Positions 45,601-54,600 of a stretch of DNA of 64,000 nucleotides are shown here, one piece after another. The notes under the pieces were generated by a model that was given only the letters and a program-made list of their open reading frames with translations, made no database searches and was not told the DNA's origin. A program made the position numbers and the translations under genes. The DNA comes from Nemesobacter sp965204665 (GTDB taxonomy: Bacteria; Desulfobacterota_D; UBA1144; Nemesobacterales; Nemesobacteraceae): contig OZ242002.1 of NCBI GenBank assembly GCA_965204665.1, positions 496,001-560,000 on the forward strand, read 5' to 3'. The stretch's first letter is position 1. The number at the start of each line of letters is the position of its first letter.

Positions 45601-48600
45601 GCCCGTCGCATCCGCATCCGACGTCGTACTCGTGCTGCCGTAGCTTATGTTGAACGTCACCGCCTGCCCCAACGCCTTCGATGCAGTTATCGTGACGGTC
45701 GCATTCGCGTCCGTACCCTCCGTCACCGCAAGCGCAGCAGGAACCGATACCGTACCGGAGTCATCGTTAAGTGTTCCGTCCGCCGTCTTGTCCGCACCCA
45801 ATTCATAATCATCCGTATCGTTGAGCGTTATCCGATAGGTCTCCGAGTTCTCCTCTTCCGCATCCTTGCTCGTCGGAATCAAGACTGCAGCCGTAGCGGT
45901 CGCGCTCTCTCCGAAATTCACATCGAATGTACGCGGCCCCAGCATGCCCGGTATGTCCGCCGCGGTGAAACCGCTCGACCCCCGGTCGGCCAGCGTAAGA
46001 CTCACCGACAATGTCCCCGTGAGGGGCTTGTCCGACGTTATCGTAAGACTGATCGACGACCCCTCCGTCACCGTTGCGGGATCGGCCAGAAGCTGCAGTA
46101 CCGGCGTCGTGTCCGTGACCGTCACCTTCACCGGATCGATCGTCACCGAGTTGTAACCGCCGCCCGATGCCGTGTGCGTCAAGGTCGCCGTGCCGTCGGT
46201 CGCATCGCTGTCCGCCGCCGCGCTCACCGTCACCGTCTGCTCCGTGCCGTAGTTCTCCGCCGTGAAGGTCATCGGAGAACCCGTCACCGTCACATCCCCC
46301 GATGCTCCGCCCACAGTCACCGTCACGTTCCCCGACGGCTCCGCGTCAAGCTTCACCTTGTACGTACCGCTCGAGCCTTCATTGATCGTCAACGCAGTCG
46401 GCGTCACCGTCACGCCTGCAGGAGGCATCGGCGTCTCCGTCTCCGTCTCCGACTTCACACTGTTGCCGGCGGCGTTCCTTGCGCGAATCTGGAAGCTGTA
46501 CTCGGAACCGTTCTCAAGACCCGTTATCGTGTACGATGCGGTCTCGTCGTCGGAATCGTCGATGTTCGTCCACTTGGTCCATTTCCCGCTCCCCTTCTTT
46601 TGCCGGAACTGCCAGAGCGTTATGCTGTCGTCGTCCGGGTCGTCCCATGACAACATCACCTGCTTATCGCCCGCCGTCGCCGTCAATCCGGTCGGCTTTG
46701 CGGGCTTACTCAGCTCATCGTCGTCTGTGATCGTCACAGTCGTCTCGGCGTTGCCGAGCCTGAAACCGGCGGGCAGGGACGCCGACGCCGCAATCGTCAC
46801 CGTGAACGTCTCGTCCGTCTCGTCGTCATCGTCGTCCGTTATCGGTATCGCTATGTCCTTCGTCGTGTCGGTCGCGTTGAACACAACCGACGTCACCGCG
46901 TCGTTGTCGTAGTCTCCGTCCGCAGGATTGCCGGCACCCGTCGCATCCGCATCCGATGTCGAACTCGTGCTGCCGTAACTCACGTTGAACGTCGTCGCGG
47001 CGCCGAACGCCCTCTCCGTCGTGACCCTCACCGTCGCGTTTCCGACGCCTTCCGCAACCGTAAGCGCAGCAGGAACCGACACCGTCGCCGTGCCGTCGTC
47101 AAGAGTGCCGTCCGCCGTCTTGTCCGCACCCAATTCATAATCACCCGTATCGTTGAGCGTTATCCGATAGGTCTCCGAGTTCTCCTCTTCCGCATCCTTG
47201 CTCGTCGGAATCAAGACTGCAGCCGTAGCGGTCGCGCTCTCTCCGAAATTCACATCGAATGTACGCGGCCCCAGCATGCCCGGTATGTCCGCCGCGGTGA
47301 AACCGCTCGACCCCCGGTCGGCCAGCGTAAGACTCACCGACAATGTCCCCGTGAGGGGCTTGTCCGACGTTATCGTAAGACTGATCGACGACCCCTCCGT
47401 CACCGTTGCGGGATCGGCCAGAAGCTGCAGTACCGGCGTCGTGTCCGTGACCGTCACCTTCACCGGATCGATCGTCACCGAGTTGTAACCGCCGCCCGAT
47501 GCCGTGTGCGTCAAGGTCGCCGTGCCGTCGGTCGCATCGCTGTCCGCCGCCGCGCTCACCGTCACCGTCTGCTCCGTGCCGTAGTTCTCCGCCGTGAAGG
47601 TCATCGGAGAACCCGTCACCGTCACATCCCCCGATGCTCCGCCCACAGTCACCGTCACGTTCCCCGACGGCTCCGCGTCAAGCTTCACCTTGTACGTACC
47701 GCTCGAGCCTTCATTGATCGTCAACGCAGTCGGCGTCACCGTCACGCCTGCAGGAGGCATCGGCGTCTCCGTCTCCGTCTCCGACTTCACACTGTTGCCG
47801 GCGGCGTTCCTTGCGCGAATCTGGAAGCTGTACTCGGAACCGTTCTCAAGACCCGTTATCGTGTACGATGCGGTCTCGTCGTCGGAACCGTCGATGTTCG
47901 TCCACTTGGTCCATTTCCCGCTCCCCTTCTTTTGCCGGAACTGCCAGAGCGTTATGCTGTCGTCGTCCGGGTCGTCCCATGACAACATCACCTGCTTATC
48001 GCCCGCCGTCGCCGTCAATCCGGTCGGCTTTGCGGGCTTACTCAGCTCATCGTCGTCTGTGATCGTCACAGTCGTCTCGGCGTTGCCGAGCCTGAAACCG
48101 GCGGGCAGGGACGCCGACGCCGCAATCGTCACCGTGAACGTCTCGTCCGTCTCGTCGTCATCGTCGTCCGTTATCGGTATCGCTATGTCCTTCGTCGTGT
48201 CGGTCGCGTTGAACACAACCGACGTCACCGCGTCGTTGTCGTAGTCTCCGTCCGCAGGATTGCCGGCACCCGTCGCATCCGCATCCGATGTCGAACTCGT
48301 GCTGCCGTAACTCACGTTGAACGTCGTCGCGGCGCCGAACGCCCTCTCCGTCGTGACCCTCACCGTCGCGTTTCCGACGCCTTCCGCAACCGTAAGCGCA
48401 GCAGGAACCGACACCGTCGCCGTGCCGTCGTCAAGAGTGCCGTCCGCCGTCTTGTCCGCACCCAATTCATAATCACCCGTATCGTTGAGCGTTATCCGAT
48501 AGGTCTCCGAGTTCTCCTCTTCCGCATCCTTGCTCGTCGGAATCAAGACTGCAGCCGTAGCGGTCGCGCTCTCTCCGAAATTCACATCGAATGTACGCGG

Positions 48601-51600
48601 CCCCAGCATGCCCGGTATGTCCGCCGCGGTGAAACCGCTCGACCCCCGGTCGGCCAGCGTAAGACTCACCGACAATGTCCCCGTGAGGGGCTTGTCCGAC
48701 GTTATCGTAAGACTGATCGACGACCCCTCCGTCACCGTTGCGGGATCGGCCAGAAGCTGCAGTACCGGCGTCGTGTCCGTGACCGTCACCTTCACCGGAT
48801 CGATCGTCACCGAGTTGTAACCGCCGCCCGATGCCGTGTGCGTCAAGGTCGCCGTGCCGTCGGTCGCATCGCTGTCCGCCGCCGCGCTCACCGTCACCGT
48901 CTGCTCCGTGCCGTAGTTCTCCGCCGTGAAGGTCATCGGAGAACCCGTCACCGTCACATCCCCCGATGCTCCGCCCACAGTCACCGTCACGTTCCCCGAC
49001 GGCTCCGCGTCAAGCTTCACCTTGTACGTACCGCTCGAGCCTTCATTGATCGTCAACGCAGTCGGCGTCACCGTCACGCCTGCAGGAGGCATCGGCGTCT
49101 CCGTCTCCGTCTCCGACTTCACACTGTTGCCGGCGGCGTTCCTTGCGCGAATCTGGAAGCTGTACTCGGAACCGTTCTCAAGACCCGTTATCGTGTACGA
49201 TGCGGTCTCGTCGTCGGAACCGTCGATGTTCGTCCACTTGGTCCATTTCCCGCTCCCCTTCTTTTGCCGGAACTGCCAGAGCGTTATGCTGTCGTCGTCC
49301 GGGTCGTCCCATGACAACATCACCTGCTTATCGCCCGCCGTCGCCGTCAATCCGGTCGGCTTTGCGGGCTTACTCAGCTCATCGTCGTCTGTGATCGTCA
49401 CAGTCGTCTCGGCGTTGCCGAGCCTGAAACCGGCGGGCAGGGACGCCGACGCCGCAATCGTCACCGTGAACGTCTCGTCCGTCTCGTCGTCATCGTCGTC
49501 CGTTATCGGTATCGCTATGTCCTTCGTCGTGTCGGTCGCGTTGAACACAACCGACGTCACCGCGTCGTTGTCGTAGTCTCCGTCCGCAGGATTGCCGGCA
49601 CCCGTCGCATCCGCATCCGATGTCGAACTCGTGCTGCCGTAACTCACGTTGAACGTCGTCGCGGCGCCGAACGCCCTCTCCGTCGTGACCCTCACCGTCG
49701 CGTTTCCGACGCCTTCCGCAACCGTAAGCGCAGCAGGAACCGACACCGTCGCCGTGCCGTCGTCAAGAGTGCCGTCCGCCGTCTTGTCCGCACCCAATTC
49801 ATAATCACCCGTATCGTTGAGCGTTATCCGATAGGTCTCCGAGTTCTCCTCTTCCGCATCCTTGCTCGTCGGAATCAAGACTGCAGCCGTAGCGGTCGCG
49901 CTCTCTCCGAAATTCACATCGAATGTACGCGGCCCCAGCATGCCCGGTATGTCCGCCGCGGTGAAACCGCTCGACCCCCGGTCGGCCAGCGTAAGACTCA
50001 CCGACAATGTCCCCGTGAGGGGCTTGTCCGACGTTATCGTAAGACTGATCGACGACCCCTCCGTCACCGTTGCGGGATCGGCCAGAAGCTGCAGTACCGG
50101 CGTCGTGTCCGTGACCGTCACCTTCACCGGATCGATCGTCACCGAGTTGTAACCGCCGCCCGATGCCGTGTGCGTCAAGGTCGCCGTGCCGTCGGTCGCA
50201 TCGCTGTCCGCCGCCGCGCTCACCGTCACCGTCTGCTCCGTGCCGTAGTTCTCCGCCGTGAAGGTCATCGGAGAACCCGTCACCGTCACATCCCCCGATG
50301 CTCCGCCCACAGTCACCGTCACGTTCCCCGACGGCTCCGCGTCAAGCTTCACCTTGTACGTACCGCTCGAGCCTTCATTGATCGTCAACGCAGTCGGCGT
50401 CACCGTCACGCCCGGACCCTTCATCGGCGTCGCAGTCTTCCAGTCCGACCAGACGGACTGCCGCCCGCCGCCCGTGAGCGCGAACAGTCGGAACGTGTAC
50501 TCCACACCGTTGTCGAGACCGGTCACCACTGCACCGGTCGTACCACCTCCCGCGACGGTCGCGGTTGCGCTCCAGTTGTTTCCTTCGCCGCTTTTGTACT
50601 GATAACCCCAACTCACAATCCCCGCGCCCGGCTGAGTGTTCCAGCTCAATGTCACCCGCCCGTCTCCCGCCTCCGCGGTCAGAACCGGCTTGGCCACGAC
50701 GGACGGCGTAGCCGCCTCCACACCCGACTGCGCGCCGGCGCCGCCCGCATTCACCGCACGAATCCTGAAACGGTACTCGGTGTCGTTCTTAAGACCCGTC
50801 ACCGTGTACGACGCGGTCCCGGCACCGGAACCGTCGATGTTCGTCCACTTGGTCCATTTCCCGCTCCCCTTCTTTTGCCGGAACTGCCAGAGCGTTATGC
50901 TGCTGTCGTCGGGATCATCCCAGGAAAGCGTCACCTGCTTATTGCCCGCCGCAACGGAAAAACCCGTCGGCTCGGCAGGCTTCTCCGCCACCGTTATCGT
51001 CACTTCCTCCGTGTCGCTGTTCCCGTTGCCGTCGGACGCCGTCACCGTCATCGTGTACTTACCCGCAGCCGCAGTCACGAACGTCAGTCGCGCTGCCGTC
51101 AGCACAGTGCCTTCAGGTATCGCAGGCTCCGTCTCGCCCGCCTTACGCGACCAGACATAAGTTACGGCGTCCCCGTCCGCGTCCGTCGCCGAAGCCGTGA
51201 TGTCCGCAGTCTCGCCCACCCCGTACGAAACATCCTCGATAGCCGTCAACTCGGGCGATGCGTCATCGTCGGTGATCGTCACCGTCGTCTCGGCGTTGCC
51301 GAGCCTGAAACCGGCGGGCAGGGACGCCGACGCCGCAATCGTCACCGTGAACGTCTCGTCCGTCTCGTCGTCATCGTCGTCCGTTATCGGTATCGCTATG
51401 TCCTTCGTCGTGTCGGTCGCGTTGAACACAACCGACGTCACCGCGTCGTTGTCGTAGTCTCCGTCCGCAGGATTGCCGGCGCCCGTCGCGTCCGCATCCG
51501 ATGTCGAACTCGTGCTGCCGTAACTCACGTTGAACGTCGTCGCGGCGCCGAACGCCCTCTCCGTCGTGATCCTCACCGTCGCGTTTCCGACATCTTCCGC

Positions 51601-54600
51601 CACCGTAAGCGCGGCAGGAACCGACACCGTGCCTACCGTCGGCGTCGCCCTCACCATGTCCGACCAACCTGAATACCTTCCGCTGTAGGCTCTCAGACGG
51701 AACGTGTACTTCACATCGTTCTGCAGTCCCGTCACCACCACGCTCCTGTCTCCCCCGTTCAGAAGAGTCCCTGGATCAATCCATCTCCCGCCGCCGCGGT
51801 ACTGATAATGCCAGTATGTGACACCGACCCCGGGCTGCCCCTTCCATCTCAACGTCACCTTCCTGTCCCCCGCCTCCGCGGTCAGAACCGGCGCAGGCCG
51901 GGTCATCGGCGTCGCGTCGACCCCGGCAGATGCCGTACTCGGACCGGCGCCGTTCACCGCGCGAATCCGGAAACGGTAAAACGAACCGTTTCTCAACTCC
52001 CCCACCGTGTGCGACACGGTCCCGGCTCCCGAGCCGTCGATGTTGCTCCAGGGACCCCATCTGACCGCATTCCCCCTCCCCCTGCGCATGCTGACCTGAT
52101 ACCCCGTGATCGAAACATCCCTCGGATCAGTCCAACTCAGCGCCACCTTCGCGTTGCCCGCAACCGCCGTCAGTCCCGTCGGCATATCAGGCGCCCCGCT
52201 CTCCATCACGCTCACCACCACTGAATCAATCGTCACCGTACCGTAACCGCCGCCCGATGCCGTGTGCCTCAGCGTCACGTCGGCGTCCGTCAACCGGTCA
52301 TCGTCCTCCCCGGCTTTCACAGTCACCGTCTGCTCCGTACCGTAGTTCCGCGGCGTGAAGGTCATCGGAGAACCCGTCACCGTAACATCGCCCGACTCGC
52401 CGGCCACCGTCACCGTAACATCCCCCGAAGGCTGCGCGTCAAGCACCACCGTGTACTCACCGCTTCCACCTTCCTTGATCCTCAGCGCTGTCGGCTCCAC
52501 AGTCACTCCGTCCGTGTCGTCGTCCTTTATCGTCACCGTCGTCTCGGCGTTACCGAGCGCGAACCCTTCCGGCAACTCCCCCGCCGCCTCTATCGTGACC
52601 GTGAACGCCTCGTCCGTCTCGTCCACTCCGTCGTCCGTTATCGGTATCTCTATGTCCTTGGTCTTCTCGGTCGAGTTGAATACAACCGACGTCACCGCAT
52701 CGTTGTCGTAGTCCCCGTCCGCCGGATCGGAAACTCCCGTCGCGGACCCCCCTCCGTAGGTCACATTGAACACCATCGATTTGCCGAACGCCGCCTCCGT
52801 CGTTATACGCACCACCGCATTACCCGCATCCTCCGCCACCGTCAGCTTTGAAGGCACCGAAACCAGATTCGCCGCAGGATGCACCGTTATCACCACATCC
52901 TCCGTGTCGCTGTTGCCGTTGCCGTCGGATGCCGTCACCGTCATCGTGTACTTACCCGTCGCCGACGCCGCGAACGTCAGTTCCGCGTCCGTCAGACTCG
53001 TGCCCTGCGGCAGCGCCGGAGTCGTCTCGCCCGCCTTACGCGACCAGACATAAGTTACGGCGTCCCCGTCCGCGTCCGCAGCATCCGCCGTCACCGACAC
53101 CGTCGCGCCGACCTTGTAGCCCGCATCGGCGAGCGCCGTCAGCACCGGCGAGGCGTCGTCGTCCTCGATCGTCCCCGTCGCCGTGTCGTCCGTGATCGTC
53201 GCGTTCGACGACGCATCCGACAGCGTCACCGTGAACGTCTCGTCGCTTTCGTCCAGATCGTCGTCAGCCACCGCCACCGTGACCGTCGCGTTCGCTGCGT
53301 TCGCCGCCAGCGTCGCCGCAACAGGAGTCGTCACCGCAGTGAAGTCCGCGCCCTCCGTCGCCGTGTCCCCGCTCTCCGACATCACCGTGTATTTGAAACT
53401 CACCGCCGACCCCGGCGCCGGCGCCGAGGTCACCGTGAACCTGAACGTACCGTCCTCCGATGCCGTCACGTCGGCAATGCTCAGCCCCACCGTCGGCGTC
53501 GCCGTCGCCTCGGCGTTCTGGCCCTGACCGACGGCGTTCTCCGCAGACAGCCTGAACGTGTAGCTCCTACCGGGTTCAAGACCCGTCACCGTCGTCGTCA
53601 GCTTCCCGACACCGCCGCTCACGGGCGTCGGATTCCTGTACACCGTTCTCACCGGACTCGTCTTGTACCACAAATACCACTTCGTGATGTTCGCGTCCCG
53701 AGGATCATCCCAGGTCAGCGTCACCGAAGACACGCCCGCCGTCGCCTTCAGGTTCGCCGGCCGCGCAGGACGCGTCGTCGCAGCCGTCGGCACCGCCGTC
53801 GCCGTCTGGCTCCAGCCGCTGTCGCCGTTGCCGTTGCGGGCCTTCACCCGGAACGTGTGCTCCGCCGCGGCCAGCCCCGTCACCGTCGCCGTCGTCGTAT
53901 CGCCTCCGCCCTCGACCGTCTGTGTCTGCCAGTCGCCGGAACCCTGCCGGTAACCCACCACCCATGCCGTGACCCCCTGCGCGGCCGCCTGCGCGTCCCA
54001 CGACAGCACCGCCGACGCGGCCCCCGCAGTCGCGCTCAGACCCGTCGGCACCGGCGGCACGGCGAAGGTCGCGCCCGCCTCATTCGACGCCGGACCTTCG
54101 CTCAGTCCGTTCAGCGCACGCACCCGCACCTCACGCACGCCGCCGCCGGACACCGACGCCGTCTCACGACCCGACGGCGTCCGAGCGCTGCCGCTGTCCG
54201 CGAAACCGCTCATGCCTATGTCGTCGAAGTCCGTCCACGAAGCGCCCCACGACCGGCCCGATGCCCTCGTCTGATACTGCAGTCCCGTGATCACTCCGCA
54301 GTTCGCCGGTATACGCACGCCGAACGACAACGAACGGGCGCTCCCGCTCGTGACCGCACGCACGTTCCCGACCCCGATCCTGCACGGCGCAGGCGCCATC
54401 GGCGTCACCGTCTCCTCGTCCGACGCCGCACCGTCCCCCGCCGCGTTCACGGCACGCACCCTGAACCCGTACAATGTGCCGTTCGTCAGGTTCGACACCG
54501 TGTGGCTCGTCGTCGAAGCGTCGGAATCGTCGATCGGCGTCCAGCCCCCGTAGCTGCCGCCGCCGGACTTCTGCCGGAACTTCCAGCCCGAAATCGTCGC

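Noticed and set aside
45765..50411. The 1332-bp repeats as a mobile element
   Set aside because: They are in-frame protein domains in head-to-tail order without terminal inverted repeats or transposase.
50170..51672. 500-codon plus-strand open frame over the tandem array
   Set aside because: Repeats with the 1332-bp unit and mirrors the real gene; Arg/His-rich with no recognisable family.
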